Source: Micrococcales bacterium (GTDB lineage: Bacteria > Actinomycetota > Actinomycetes > Actinomycetales > Cellulomonadaceae). From it: a stretch of 64,000 bases of DNA. Shown here in pieces: positions 1 to 8,308 of this stretch. Position 1 is the stretch's first letter. Every line of letters begins with the position of its first letter. The stretch is from assembly GCA_009785115.1 (NCBI GenBank), contig WQWY01000003.1, positions 1-64,000 of the forward strand, in the 5' to 3' direction. Position numbers and translations under genes: made by a program. A model generated the notes under the pieces. It saw nothing but the letters and a program-made list of their open reading frames with translations, made no database searches and was not told the origin of the DNA.

Positions 1-1
1 A

Positions 2-15
2 CCCCCCCCCCCCCC
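2..15. repeat. Homopolymer run of 14 C
   Basis: Fourteen consecutive C residues sit at the very edge of the window, about 110 bp before the first gene. A tract this long is prone to slippage and could be a phase-variable or assembly-boundary feature. Nothing upstream is visible, so its role cannot be judged. Confidence 0.8.
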
Positions 16-126
16 TTGTAGATAGTGTGACATCACGTCACCAACGAGACATACGGCGCAAAACCCGCCGCCACTTCAGCGGTCGACGCACGTTCCAGAC
101 CACATCTGATCGAGGAGTTGACTGAG

Positions 127-561
127 ATGAGAACCCGTCTCGCAGCTGTCGGAGCATCACTGCTCCTGGCCCTCGGCGGCACAGTGATGGCCGCCCCTGC
201 CGCACATGCGACCGCCTACAGCGAAGTTTACTACGGAGGATTTAGCCTCCCCTACAAAGGAACAGTGATCGGGATTCCCGCCGGCTGGCTCAACATGTAC
301 ATAGAAGGAAAGGGATACAAAGCCTCTACGTGGCAGTCCTTCGCAGGCTACAATCCGTGCTACGCTAGAGTCGATCTCATCCAGCGCACTGTCGGCGGCA
401 CTCACCACCATACTTCTCGTGGCATCGAAAGCCGGGGTTGCGTGTGGAAAGTATCCCAGGTGCGCAAGAATGTGATCTTCTACCCGGAGACACGTAACGC
501 TTGTGCGCAGATCCTCATCGACACCAAGCCCAAAGCGACAACATGTCGGGCGATCTACTGA
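127..561 (+). CDS. Small secreted Cys-containing protein, unknown function
   Basis: This 144-residue protein is not a family I recognise. It begins with a classical Sec signal peptide: a basic start (MRTRL), a hydrophobic core and an Ala-rich AHATA cleavage region near residues 28-30. The mature part is about 115 residues, rich in Tyr, Gly and Lys, with four Cys (in NPCYA, RGCVW, NACAQ and TTCRA) that could form two disulfides. ATG 127 is preferred over TTG 118 because GAGGAG at 112-117 is well spaced only from the ATG. The stop overlaps the next start (TGATG), so translation is probably coupled to the lipoprotein gene. Base composition is less G+C-rich than the housekeeping genes. The adjoining lipoprotein and ABC exporter genes suggest an exported effector or bacteriocin-like product, but that is inference. 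Confidence 0.7.
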   Translation: MRTRLAAVGASLLLALGGTVMAAPAAHATAYSEVYYGGFSLPYKGTVIGIPAGWLNMYIEGKGYKASTWQSFAGYNPCYARVDLIQRTVGGTHHHTSRGIESRGCVWKVSQVRKNVIFYPETRNACAQILIDTKPKATTCRAIY

Positions 562-1190
562 TGGCAAATTCCACCGTTGTGCGCCGCTGCGCGACTGTGG
601 TGGTCATCACCCTGCTGGGGGCGCTGCTGGTGCCCCTAGCAGGGTGTTCCCGCGACAGCGGGAGCGACGCTTTGTTTTCTGACGAGGACATCGCCACGAT
701 GTCGGAGTTTCAGCGGAACATCCTCGAAGACGGGGTGGTGACATACGCCGAATACGAGAGCGCGATCATCGCTGAACGGCAGTGCGTACAAGACGCCGGT
801 TTTGAAGTGTCTGAAGTCATGGATATCGGGGCTGGTCAACTTGGATTCACAACCGAGATCAGCACTGCTGGCGCTGCCGACCCAGACGCTGCTGTCACTG
901 AAGCCCACCGCGTCATCGACGCCTGCGGTGAAGAGTACGCTAAATATGTAGCGACTGCCTGGGCAGAAAGTCAGGTCATCACTGACCCTGCCGAACGTGA
1001 AAGACTACAAGCCCAGTTCGCGTCGTGCCTGAAAGATGCTGGGCTCCGCGTCTCGGCTGACAACGACCTGGAAACTCTTTTGGATGCAGTTCAAGAGGTC
1101 AGCCCCTCAGACTCATCGACGTTCGAGGCCGTCACCCGGTGCGAACATGATGCCAGTCGACTGTTCGCCATCTCAGTGAGAGGACGATGA
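561..1190 (+). CDS. Lipoprotein, copy 1 of a tandem paralogous pair
   Basis: A 209-residue predicted lipoprotein. A hydrophobic segment ends in lipobox LAGC, with the lipidated Cys at residue 29. The body has a DEDIATMSEFQRNILEDGVVTYAEYESA motif-like stretch (EF-hand-like spacing of acidic residues, not proven), a pattern of paired Cys, and the block ITDPAERERL ending in RCEHDASRLFAISVRGR. The next gene encodes a clear paralogue, so this is a recent tandem duplication. ATG 561 overlaps the preceding stop by one base. The domain family is not one I can name. The genomic link to an ABC exporter suggests an envelope partner, perhaps an immunity lipoprotein for the secreted product; that role is inferred only. 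Confidence 0.75.
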   Translation: MANSTVVRRCATVVVITLLGALLVPLAGCSRDSGSDALFSDEDIATMSEFQRNILEDGVVTYAEYESAIIAERQCVQDAGFEVSEVMDIGAGQLGFTTEISTAGAADPDAAVTEAHRVIDACGEEYAKYVATAWAESQVITDPAERERLQAQFASCLKDAGLRVSADNDLETLLDAVQEVSPSDSSTFEAVTRCEHDASRLFAISVRGR

Positions 1191-1284
1191 GACCTCGGTG
1201 GTGTCGAGCGGTGGACACCTCACTCGACACCACCGGGTACTGTTCGTCCCAGCGAAACAGTGGCAGAGGATTCGAGGAACCGAC

Positions 1285-1926
1285 GTGGCACGCTCATCAG
1301 CGCATGGCGCACAGTCGTGGCGACGCATGGTTGCGATCCTGGCGTTAGTGCCCGTAGCACTGGTTGCTTCCCTCGGGGGATGCTCACACGACGGTGCGAG
1401 CGGCCCTCTGTTCTCCGACGAGGACATCGCCGCGATGCCAGAGTTCCAACGAAACATCCTCGAAGACGGCGTGGTGACGTACGCTGAGTATGAGAGCGCG
1501 GTCATCGCTCAGCGTTCATGCCTGGAGGAAGCGGGCTACAGCCCTGGGGAGATCGAGGACATCGGGGGCGGGCAGATCGGTTTCATTGTCGAAGTGGACT
1601 ACAGCCACGAGCCAGACCCAGCCGCTGCGGACGCGCTTTTCCTCGCCACCGACAGACATTGCAACGAGGAGTATCTCTTCTACGTCGGGACGGCCTGGGC
1701 CGAGAGCCAGGTCATCACCGACCCTGCCGAACGCGAAAGACTACGAGCTCAGTTCGCGTCGTGCCTGAAAGACGCTGGCCTCCGCGTCTCGGCCGATGAC
1801 GACGTGGAAGCTCTCCTGGAGGCCGTTCGGAAGAACCTCCACTCAGATATCCCGACGCTCGAGGCTGTCTCTCGCTGCGAGCACGATGCCAGCCGGTTGT
1901 TCGCTGTCTCGATCAGAGGACGATGA
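1285..1926 (+). CDS. Lipoprotein, copy 2 of the tandem pair
   Basis: A 213-residue predicted lipoprotein, paralogous to the upstream gene. Both share the LFSDEDIA...EFQRNILEDGVVTYAEYESA stretch, the ITDPAERERL block and the CEHDASRLFA C-terminus. The lipobox is LGGC with Cys at residue 33. The GTG start at 1285 is chosen because GAGGA at 1274-1278 precedes it, and because the same GAGGAA-spacer-start layout recurs before the following HlyD-like gene. A 94-bp gap separates it from copy 1. The region between duplicates diverged most (middle of the protein), while the N-terminal and C-terminal blocks are conserved. Function unknown. Confidence 0.75.
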   Translation: MARSSAHGAQSWRRMVAILALVPVALVASLGGCSHDGASGPLFSDEDIAAMPEFQRNILEDGVVTYAEYESAVIAQRSCLEEAGYSPGEIEDIGGGQIGFIVEVDYSHEPDPAAADALFLATDRHCNEEYLFYVGTAWAESQVITDPAERERLRAQFASCLKDAGLRVSADDDVEALLEAVRKNLHSDIPTLEAVSRCEHDASRLFAVSIRGR

Positions 1927-2020
1927 GACCGTGGCGTTGTCGGACGGCGGGCTCACCGTCCGACAACGCTGGTTACTCTCTGCCCCACTGAAGCAGCGAC
2001 GAGACGTTCGAGGAAGTGAC

Positions 2021-3070
2021 ATGGCGAGCTCACCGGCACGGGGAGTGCGGTACTGGCCGTTGGTCGTGACGTTGCTGTCGGCACCCGTGGTGCTTGTCGC
2101 GGCGTGGTTGGTGCTGGACAGCAGGACGACGGTGGTGCCGACGGTCAGCACGGCGGCGGTGTTCGCTCCTCTGGAGACCGACAGCGGGTCGGGCGAGACG
2201 CGAGAGGTGAGGGTTGGGCTGGTGTGGAGCGACCCGCTCCAGATGGTCTACCAAGGGCCGGTTGGGACGGTGACGGCCGTTCCGGCCGAGCTGGGGACGA
2301 CGATCGCCGCGGGCCAGGTCGTCGTGGAGGTGGACGGTGCCGCTGTTCGGACGGTCTTCGGAGACAAGCCGTTGTACTCGACGGTCACCGCCACGTCCGG
2401 CAAGGACCAGATCGCGGTGGTCAACAACTTTCTCGCCGCTCTCGGCAAGCAGGTCCCGAGCGACCGCACGCGGTGGACAGCGGCAACGACCAGTGCCATC
2501 AGAGCCGTAGCGAAAGAGTCGGGCTGGCCTGAACCTGTTCCTGGTGAGTTCGACCCTCAGTGGACGGTGTGGGTGCCCCGCGACGGGTTCGTCGTGGAGA
2601 ACGTGGTCCCGAAAGTTGGTTTTCCCGCGCCCGGGGCTGGTGAGGTGCTGCTCTCCGGGAGGCGCACCCTGGTCGAAGCGCCCCTCAGCCCCGCCCCCGA
2701 CGCGGCGATGACCTACACCTTGCGGGTCGAAGGCGGTGAGGTACCTGTCGTCGAGGGGGTGGTCGACCTGGTCTCGCTCTCCGCCCTGGTCGTACCACCG
2801 ACGGAAGGTTCGACCGACGAGGTGACAGCGAGACTGGTCGCCGACATGCAGGCACCGGTGGTGTCGGTGGCGCCCGGGGCGGTCCTGGCTGGGGCTGACG
2901 GCAAGCCCTGCCTCATCGTCCGCCGTGGCGGCACGGTCAAGGCCGTGACCGTCGAGACAGCCGGTGGGACCCCGGGAACGACCTACCTGCGCCCAGACGA
3001 CACCCTGGCCGGGGAGTACCTGACCAACCCGCTGTCCACCACCGACACGGTCCCGTCGTGCCGCTCGTGA
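2021..3070 (+). CDS. HlyD/MacA-like adaptor of an ABC export system
   Basis: A 349-residue protein with one N-terminal transmembrane segment (about residues 12-31) and an extracytoplasmic remainder. Residues around 65-130 read like a biotinyl-lipoyl-type hairpin followed by a peptidoglycan-binding-like stretch (VVVEVDGAAVRTVFGDKPLYS... then DQIAVVNNFLAALG), as in actinobacterial membrane-fusion adaptors. The C-terminal half is beta-rich. ATG 2021 is preceded by AGGAAG at 2011-2016. The gene overlaps the ATPase gene by 13 nt, and the ATPase overlaps the permease by 17 nt, so the three are one translational unit of MacA-MacB type. It would link the permease to the cell wall side and carry substrate outward; the substrate may be the small secreted protein or its processed form. 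Confidence 0.72.
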   Translation: MASSPARGVRYWPLVVTLLSAPVVLVAAWLVLDSRTTVVPTVSTAAVFAPLETDSGSGETREVRVGLVWSDPLQMVYQGPVGTVTAVPAELGTTIAAGQVVVEVDGAAVRTVFGDKPLYSTVTATSGKDQIAVVNNFLAALGKQVPSDRTRWTAATTSAIRAVAKESGWPEPVPGEFDPQWTVWVPRDGFVVENVVPKVGFPAPGAGEVLLSGRRTLVEAPLSPAPDAAMTYTLRVEGGEVPVVEGVVDLVSLSALVVPPTEGSTDEVTARLVADMQAPVVSVAPGAVLAGADGKPCLIVRRGGTVKAVTVETAGGTPGTTYLRPDDTLAGEYLTNPLSTTDTVPSCRS

Positions 3071-3705
3071 CGTTGCGATCGGTGACCTTCGCCTACGCCG
3101 GCGGGCCGGACGTCATCACGGACGCGTCGTTGGTGGTCGAACGAGGGCAGAGCGTGTGCCTGTGGGGCCCGTCTGGCTCTGGGAAGTCGACCCTGCTCGC
3201 GCTCCTCGGTGGGGTCGTCCGACCGCAGTCCGGTGACGTGACCGTGCACGACACGAACGACGCACCTACGGGCTGGGCGGAGGTGTGCGCGGCGTGGGTC
3301 GCCCAGAGCCCGACAGTGTTCCCCCGGCTCACCGCCGCCCAGAACGTGGCGATGGGCGCGATCCTGCGAGGGGTCACACCTGAGGCCGCTCATGCCCAGT
3401 CGATGAGCCTGCTGGACGCTCTCGGGCTGGGTGACCTTGCCGGCAAGCGCGCCCGTGAGCTGTCCGGCGGGCAGGCCCAGAGAGTGACCATCGGCCGGGC
3501 GCTAGCTGCTAGCCCGGACCTGCTGCTGGCCGACGAGCCCACCGGGCAGCTGGACCGCACGTCCACGGCTCAGGTGTGCGAGGTGCTGCTCGCCCCCGCT
3601 CTGGGCACCGCTGTGGTCGTGGCGTCGCACGACGAGCACGTCGCCACCCGGTGCGACCGGGTCGTCACCATCGACGACGGTCAGGTCTATGAGACCCGGC
3701 CGTGA
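3058..3705 (+). CDS. ABC transporter ATP-binding protein (LolD/MacB type)
   Basis: A 215-residue nucleotide-binding subunit, full length for the short LolD/FtsE/MacB class. Walker A is GPSGSGKST at residues 37-45, the Q-loop follows in AQSPTVFPRL, the signature is LSGGQAQR, and Walker B is LLLADEPTG, followed by a D-loop and an H-loop His in ASHDEH. The start is GTG 3058, inside the end of the adaptor gene. It powers the FtsX-like permease encoded next. The class usually works in lipoprotein release, cell-envelope remodelling or peptide export and immunity rather than nutrient uptake. Confidence 0.9.
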   Translation: MPLVTLRSVTFAYAGGPDVITDASLVVERGQSVCLWGPSGSGKSTLLALLGGVVRPQSGDVTVHDTNDAPTGWAEVCAAWVAQSPTVFPRLTAAQNVAMGAILRGVTPEAAHAQSMSLLDALGLGDLAGKRARELSGGQAQRVTIGRALAASPDLLLADEPTGQLDRTSTAQVCEVLLAPALGTAVVVASHDEHVATRCDRVVTIDDGQVYETRP

Positions 3706-4753
3706 CCCTCGGGGGGTGCGTGCCACCCTCGACACCGTCGCCCTGCTGGTGCGCGGGTCGAGCCTCGGCGCCCGCGCTGCCTACACCCTGCTAGCCCTGG
3801 TCGTAGGCGCCGGGGTCTTCACCACGAACCTGCTGCACCAAGACATCGTCGCCCAGTACGACACCGCGCTCGCCTCCGGTGGCAACGTCCTGGTCATCTC
3901 TGACGACAACGACGCCATCGCCGCCACGTCCTGCGAGAACCTGGCAGCCAGGGACGACGTGCGCGCCGCCGGGTGGGTGCGTCAGCCCACGGTGGTGCAC
4001 ACCACCTCCGCCCCGGGGGTCGGCCTCATGCTCGCTCAGGTCAGCCCCGGCGCTGTCCAGGTGCTGTCCAGCAGCACCCCGAACGTCACCGCACCTGGTG
4101 TGATCCTGGCCCGCGACGCGTCGACCAGCATCGGCGCGACCACCGGCTCGTCGCTCTCCTGGGAGGGCACCGCCGGGGTCTCGGTCGCTGGCGTCGTCGA
4201 CATCGCAGAGCGCGCTCCCACCATGACCCGGTGGGTCCTGGCACCCACCACGACCACCGGTGGGGTCTACGAGTGCTGGGTCGAGGCCGAAGAGGGTCAC
4301 CGAGGCAACCTCGAGACCACCATCCGCGCCTCGTCGGCCGCCACTCCCAACGCCGTGATCCGTGCCCTGACCGACAACCCGCCCGAAGAGTCCATCGACG
4401 GCACCGCGCTGCGCGCCTACGCCCTGGCTCCTGCCGCGCTCGCACTGACCAGTCTGCTCCTGCTCACCCTCGCCCGGCTCTTCGAGCGCCGCTCTCTGGC
4501 GATCCTCTCCGCCTGCGGCACCCAGCGCGCCCACCTGATCCAGATCACCACCGTGGCCATGACCGTCAGCGCCGCAGCGGCCGTGACCCTCGGCCTGCTG
4601 CTGGGCGTGGGTGCCTGTGTGGTCCAAGGAGTGTCCCCCGTCGCACCCGGGCTGCGCGTCGCGGCGCTCGACATCGGCGTGCTGTTCGCCGCAGCCGTGG
4701 TGCTGGCGACCGTCCGCCCCGCCAACTTCCTGACCACCCTCCGCGACGACTGA
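3689..4753 (+). CDS. FtsX-like ABC transporter permease
   Basis: A 354-residue membrane protein with the FtsX/MacB topology: one N-terminal transmembrane helix (about 28-47), a large extracytoplasmic domain of roughly 190 residues, then three helices near the C-terminus (ALAPAALALTSLLLL, TVSAAAAVTLGLLLGVGA and DIGVLFAAAVVLAT regions). The stretch ERRSLAILSACGTQRAHLIQI is the usual cytoplasmic coupling loop that follows the second helix. ATG 3689 lies within the ATPase gene, so synthesis is coupled. It closes the apparent six-gene unit starting at 127. Confidence 0.82.
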   Translation: MRPGRDPRGVRATLDTVALLVRGSSLGARAAYTLLALVVGAGVFTTNLLHQDIVAQYDTALASGGNVLVISDDNDAIAATSCENLAARDDVRAAGWVRQPTVVHTTSAPGVGLMLAQVSPGAVQVLSSSTPNVTAPGVILARDASTSIGATTGSSLSWEGTAGVSVAGVVDIAERAPTMTRWVLAPTTTTGGVYECWVEAEEGHRGNLETTIRASSAATPNAVIRALTDNPPEESIDGTALRAYALAPAALALTSLLLLTLARLFERRSLAILSACGTQRAHLIQITTVAMTVSAAAAVTLGLLLGVGACVVQGVSPVAPGLRVAALDIGVLFAAAVVLATVRPANFLTTLRDD

Positions 4754-4820
4754 CCCGCTCTCATTCCCGCGACAGAACTCCTGCGGACGCGACGTTCACA
4801 CGGGGCCCGACCTCAGACGG

Positions 4821-5252
4821 TCATCGGCCTGCTGGGTTGATCCAGGTGAGGTCGGAGAACCGGGCGAAGTCGGTGTCGAAGCTCACGAGGTCGGCGCCGA
4901 CGGTGATGGCCAGAGCAGCCAGATAGGCGTCGTTGACCAGGTTGCCGCCGACCCCGGTCTGCTCCAACGCCTGGCGCAGCCGACCGACCAGCCCTGCGGT
5001 CGGGACGTCGGTGCGCACGGGTGGAGCGCTCAGCCAAGCATCCACGATGTCGAGGGCCTGCGTGATCGTCAGAGGGTGGTCGTAGAGCCGAGGATGGGTC
5101 GTGATCCGGACGAAGGCGACCAGGCAGAGCCAGGGCAGGACGACACGCTCTGAGTCTGACAGCGCCTCGTCCATCCACCGGCGGGCCGCATCGTGGTGGG
5201 TGCAGTCGGAGTCGACCGAGTAGATCAGGACGTTGGCATCGACAAGCTTCAC
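4821..5252 (-). CDS. vapC: VapC-family PIN-domain toxin
   Basis: A 143-residue PIN-domain RNase of the VapC type. The first catalytic Asp is in LVDANVLIY (D5). A central acidic patch lies in NLVNDAYLAALAI, and the closing motif is LVSFDTDFARF, giving the acidic metal-binding set of the family. The usual action is cleavage of tRNA or rRNA loops when free of antitoxin. The GTG start overlaps the stop of the upstream antitoxin gene by four bases (GTGA), standard for a co-translated pair. The 3' end faces the permease gene of the neighbouring export cassette. Confidence 0.9.
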   Translation of the reverse strand: MKLVDANVLIYSVDSDCTHHDAARRWMDEALSDSERVVLPWLCLVAFVRITTHPRLYDHPLTITQALDIVDAWLSAPPVRTDVPTAGLVGRLRQALEQTGVGGNLVNDAYLAALAITVGADLVSFDTDFARFSDLTWINPAGR

Positions 5253-5521
5253 TTGCCCATCTCTCGTTTGCGCGCCAGCTCTTGGTCTTCCAGCGCGCCA
5301 GCCAGGGCGAGAGCCTTGTCTGAACCGAGCGCAAGCCCTTCCCCGCCAGGGTCGAAGCGACCCAGCGCGTGCGCCTGGGTACGGAAGGGCCTGGTCCGCT
5401 CCGAGGCCAGCGCCGTGACGATGGCGTCGTTGACGACCTCTTTGAAGGAGCGGCGGCTCTCCGCCATCGCCGCGTGAACCAAGGCCTCAGCCTGCGGCGT
5501 CAGGGTCACGGTAGTACGCAT
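5249..5521 (-). CDS. vapB: VapB-like ribbon-helix-helix antitoxin
   Basis: A 90-residue antitoxin with an N-terminal ribbon-helix-helix DNA-binding segment (MRTTVTLTPQAEALVHAAM then SRRSFKEVVNDAIVTAL) and a C-terminal tail that should wrap the PIN toxin. ATG 5521 is chosen because a -10 box at 5528-5533 would place transcription start almost on that codon; GTG 5527 is the alternative, two codons longer. Ribbon-helix-helix antitoxins normally repress their own operon, consistent with the perfect palindrome GCATCATGATGC just upstream of the promoter. Confidence 0.85.
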   Translation of the reverse strand: MRTTVTLTPQAEALVHAAMAESRRSFKEVVNDAIVTALASERTRPFRTQAHALGRFDPGGEGLALGSDKALALAGALEDQELARKREMGK

Positions 5522-5527
5522 GAACAC

Positions 5528-5567
5528 ATGCTACATCAAAGCATCAACGCAACAAGCATCATGATGC
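5528..5567 (-). promoter_or_regulatory. vapBC promoter with palindromic operator
   Basis: Read on the minus strand, TTGTTG (5550-5555) and TAGCAT (5528-5533) form -35 and -10 boxes with a 16-bp spacer. The 12-bp perfect palindrome GCATCATGATGC (5556-5567) abuts the -35 box, and a further GCATCA half-site sits at 5541-5546. This is the expected position for VapB autorepression. Confidence 0.6.
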
Positions 5568-5751
5568 ATGTCTGCCCATCAGCACTACAGCTCCCACCGA
5601 GAAGCCTGAGCCTCGCCGCGACCCAGCCAGACGCCTCCAGCCGGGGAGGGCGACACTCGACTCGCCAGTAGCAGAAGCATCCCACCGGCACAACCGACCC
5701 CTCGGCGGAAGAGAAGCCGATGACAGACGGCTCGCCACCCCCCCTGGTCGG

Positions 5752-6198
5752 TCACCGGGCGGTGCGGCGGCTCAGCTCTCTCATGAACTCCTGCTTGCCT
5801 CTGGGAGATATCAGGACTATCTCTCTTACGATCCCGACGGAGTACTCGATCGCGACCCGGTCGAGCGACGCGGCGGGGCCCGCCAGAGGGTTCCTCGCCT
5901 GCGTCATGCCCGTGATGTCCCGGTACGGGATGCGCTTGTTCATCAACGGGCCGAACCGGATGCGCAGCTGCTCGTCCTCCAGCTCGTAGTACCCGTCGAC
6001 ATAGACCGAGAAGGCCAGAAGCAGGCCCAGCACGAGGAGAACCCCGAGGACCACCCACACCAGGATGTCGGCCGCGACATCGCTGTGGGTACGGGGTCCC
6101 CAGAATCCCTCGGGGGCGACCGCGAATGCGATCGGCATCCCGAGGCACACCAGCGCGACCGGGTGGAACCACCAGTCGATCTTTGTCTTGAACCTCAC
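5752..6198 (-). CDS. Membrane protein with YyaB-like bacterial PH domain
   Basis: A 148-residue protein with two transmembrane helices in the first half (around residues 11-33 and 42-68) and a cytoplasmic C-terminal domain reading YYELEDEQLRIRFGPLMNKRIPYRDITGM..., the pattern of the small bacterial PH domain found in YyaB-like proteins (bPH_4). GTG 6198 is preferred since GGAGGT lies about 9 nt upstream; longer in-frame starts lack such a site. Function in the cell is unknown. It stands alone between the VapBC pair and an ATPase gene. Confidence 0.65.
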   Translation of the reverse strand: MRFKTKIDWWFHPVALVCLGMPIAFAVAPEGFWGPRTHSDVAADILVWVVLGVLLVLGLLLAFSVYVDGYYELEDEQLRIRFGPLMNKRIPYRDITGMTQARNPLAGPAASLDRVAIEYSVGIVREIVLISPRGKQEFMRELSRRTAR

Positions 6199-6434
6199 GT
6201 ACGCTGCACCTCCGCCAGTCGCGACTCGCAAGGATCTTCGCATATCGGGCGCTTCCGCACCGAGAAACGGCGGGGCGGTACGCCGACCCCCAACCGAGAC
6301 CCCGTCGCACTCGGGTCGCACGACCGGCGCGACCGTCCGGGTCTGATGGTGGTCTGCGACCCGGCCGCCCCGGCCTGCCGGTCACCCCACGACCGCGGCA
6401 ACACGCATCGAACTGTGTTGGGCTCTTGTTTCGG

Positions 6435-7859
6435 TCAGGCCTCTTGGTATGCCGCGAGGAGGTCGTCGGGGCCGAGGTGGGTCACGCCGTCCACGGTGCA
6501 GCCAGAGCGGGTCACCACGAGCAGCGGGGTGTCTGCGGCGGCACCTGGCAGCTGGGTCCGGTGGGCGTGCAGCTCGCCGAGGTCGTGGCTGTCGAACGGT
6601 GCTGTCTCGAGCCACTTGATCGACCCGAGCGCGATGATGCGCTTGGCCACGGGTTCACGGTCTGCGACGACGAGGTCGATCTCGGGGTTGTTGGTGCGTG
6701 TCCAGTAACCGCCCACGACCCCGGGCAGCCCGTCGTCCGCGACAGCGACGGGCGGGGCCAGCCTCCCCAGCGCCTCGCGCACCACGGGTTCGATCGCCCG
6801 GCCTCGCCACGACGTCCACGACGTGCGGATGCGGGCGAGGGCACGATCTCCCCGGCCGCGTTCGATCTCGCCGAGAGCAGGCCCGAGAAAAGACAGCCAG
6901 AACCGCAGGTAGGGGTCAGCCGTCCGGTAGCGCTTGTCCTTAGAGCCCGGCTTGGTCGAGAGAGGTTCATCGACAGCGACGACCCGCTTGGCGACCAGCT
7001 GGGCCAGCGACCGGTTGAGCGAACCCTGCGGGATACCGCCGGCGGCACGGCCGATGGCGGTGAAAGTGCACTCGCCGCTGCCGACAGCGCCGAGCACCGT
7101 CCGCGCCTGGACGTTGGCCGGGAACTCAGCCGCCAACGACCGCTCACCGGAGACGAGCAGGGCAGACGTCGGGTCGCTCACCGCGTCTGCGAGGTAGTCC
7201 CACAGCGGCGCCCCGGCGGGCCACTCACCGCAGATCAACGGCAGACCGCCGGTCACCAGGTGCGCGTCGAACGCCTCCGCAGCGGGCAGGCCCAGCAGCG
7301 CACCGACCTCCGCCGGGCTCAGCGGCGGCACGACCATCTCGGTGGCGCGCTGATGGAACGGCCGCCCGTACTCGTCGAGCGCCTCCATCATGCCCAGGTC
7401 GGAACCGATGCCGATCAGGAGCACGCGCTTGCGGGCGAGCTCACGGTCGAAGGCCCGTTGCAACGTCCCCTCGAAACCCTCGTCCGCCGCCATCAGGTAC
7501 GGGATCTCGTCGAGCACCACGATGCCCCCGGTGTCCGGAAGCGCTGAGGCGAGCAACCGCAGCGCGGCATCCCAGCCGCTGAGCACGACGCCGTCGAAGA
7601 GGGCCGCACCGGGAAGGTCCGAGCTTGCCACCTCGTGCGCGAACAGCTCCAGCTCCTCGCGCACAGGGCGCCCCGACGCGGCGAAGAAGAGATGAGGCAC
7701 ACCAGCGTGCTCGACGAACTCCTCCACCAGCCGCGACTTGCCCACGCGTCGCCGACCACGGATGAGGAGCGCCTTGCCAGGCTTGGTATCACGGACGGTC
7801 TGGACCCGACGCAGGAGCGAAGCGAGGCGGGCCAACTGTTCCTCTCGACCGACGAACAC
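6435..7859 (-). CDS. P-loop ATPase with C-terminal DUF234-like nuclease-fold region
   Basis: A 474-residue protein of the archaeal-ATPase/DUF234 group. Walker A is GRRRVGKS at residues 35-42, Walker B is GIVVLDEIPYL near 111-121. A winged-helix-like middle (FTAIGRAAGGIPQGSLNRSLAQLVAKRVV) is followed by a C-terminal region with NNPEIDLVVADREPVAKRIIALGSIKW, reminiscent of the PD-(D/E)XK fold although the expected acidic residue before xK is Ser. The GTG start has GGAGGT seven bases upstream. Proteins of this type are common in genomic islands and no function is settled for them. Confidence is good for the family and low for a role. Confidence 0.75.
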   Translation of the reverse strand: MFVGREEQLARLASLLRRVQTVRDTKPGKALLIRGRRRVGKSRLVEEFVEHAGVPHLFFAASGRPVREELELFAHEVASSDLPGAALFDGVVLSGWDAALRLLASALPDTGGIVVLDEIPYLMAADEGFEGTLQRAFDRELARKRVLLIGIGSDLGMMEALDEYGRPFHQRATEMVVPPLSPAEVGALLGLPAAEAFDAHLVTGGLPLICGEWPAGAPLWDYLADAVSDPTSALLVSGERSLAAEFPANVQARTVLGAVGSGECTFTAIGRAAGGIPQGSLNRSLAQLVAKRVVAVDEPLSTKPGSKDKRYRTADPYLRFWLSFLGPALGEIERGRGDRALARIRTSWTSWRGRAIEPVVREALGRLAPPVAVADDGLPGVVGGYWTRTNNPEIDLVVADREPVAKRIIALGSIKWLETAPFDSHDLGELHAHRTQLPGAAADTPLLVVTRSGCTVDGVTHLGPDDLLAAYQEA

Positions 7860-7875
7860 TACTCACCTCCAAGAT

Positions 7876-7908
7876 TCTCTCATCAAAGAGAGTATCACCG
7901 ATGAGAGA
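7876..7908. promoter_or_regulatory. Inverted repeat before the DUF234-type ATPase gene
   Basis: TCTCTCATC at 7876-7884 and its complement GATGAGAGA at 7900-7908 form a perfect 9-bp inverted repeat with a 15-bp spacer, 17-49 bp upstream of the GTG start at 7859. The gene product carries a winged-helix-like segment, so an autoregulatory operator is plausible. Confidence 0.45.
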
Positions 7909-8308
7909 GCTCTGCCGCCTTCGCTGTCGGCCTCAGCGCTTCGACCACCGCCTTCGCACCTCTGGCACGACCAAGCGCCGCGGCGACCGACCCTCGACCC
8001 GTGAACCCTCCCCGCTGCGATGCCGCTCCAGGGTGATCGTCACCGTGGTGGCGAACCCTGGGGATGCCGATCACCCCACGGCCGTCGTAGCACGAGCCGA
8101 GCCATGTGGGTGAGGTCTTGGTCGGCGGCGGGCAGGATCGGCTCCCGGGCGATGGCGCGGAGCGCGACAAGCACGCCGAGGTCGCGGAGTCGTAACTCTG
8201 GTTATGGTAGATGCGCTTATGGCGAGGAGGTGCTCGTGATGGTGCTGCCGCCTCCACACCGCGGACCGGGGCCTCACCCGCCTCGACACACGAAGAAGAC
8301 AACCGCGC
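7909..8308. other. About 400 bp without a supported gene
   Basis: No reading frame here shows convincing coding character. A GAGGAGG ribosome-site-like string at 8221-8227 precedes a GTG/ATG at 8235-8238 that opens only a 41-codon frame rich in Pro, His and Arg. I see no recognisable protein, RNA or repeat; it may be decayed sequence of the accessory region. Confidence 0.5.

Noticed and set aside
26..42. GlxR/CRP site TGTGA...TCAC before the first gene
   Set aside because: The spacing between half-sites is seven rather than six bases, so it does not fit the consensus.
127..561. Lactococcin 972-type bacteriocin
   Set aside because: The gene context is similar, but the protein is larger and lacks the family's GGxWxYG-type pattern, so the name is not supported.
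7895..8302. A 135-codon minus-strand frame in the gap before the STAND gene
   Set aside because: It has no domain, no ribosome site and mixed composition, and it overlaps the inverted repeat of the neighbouring ATPase gene.
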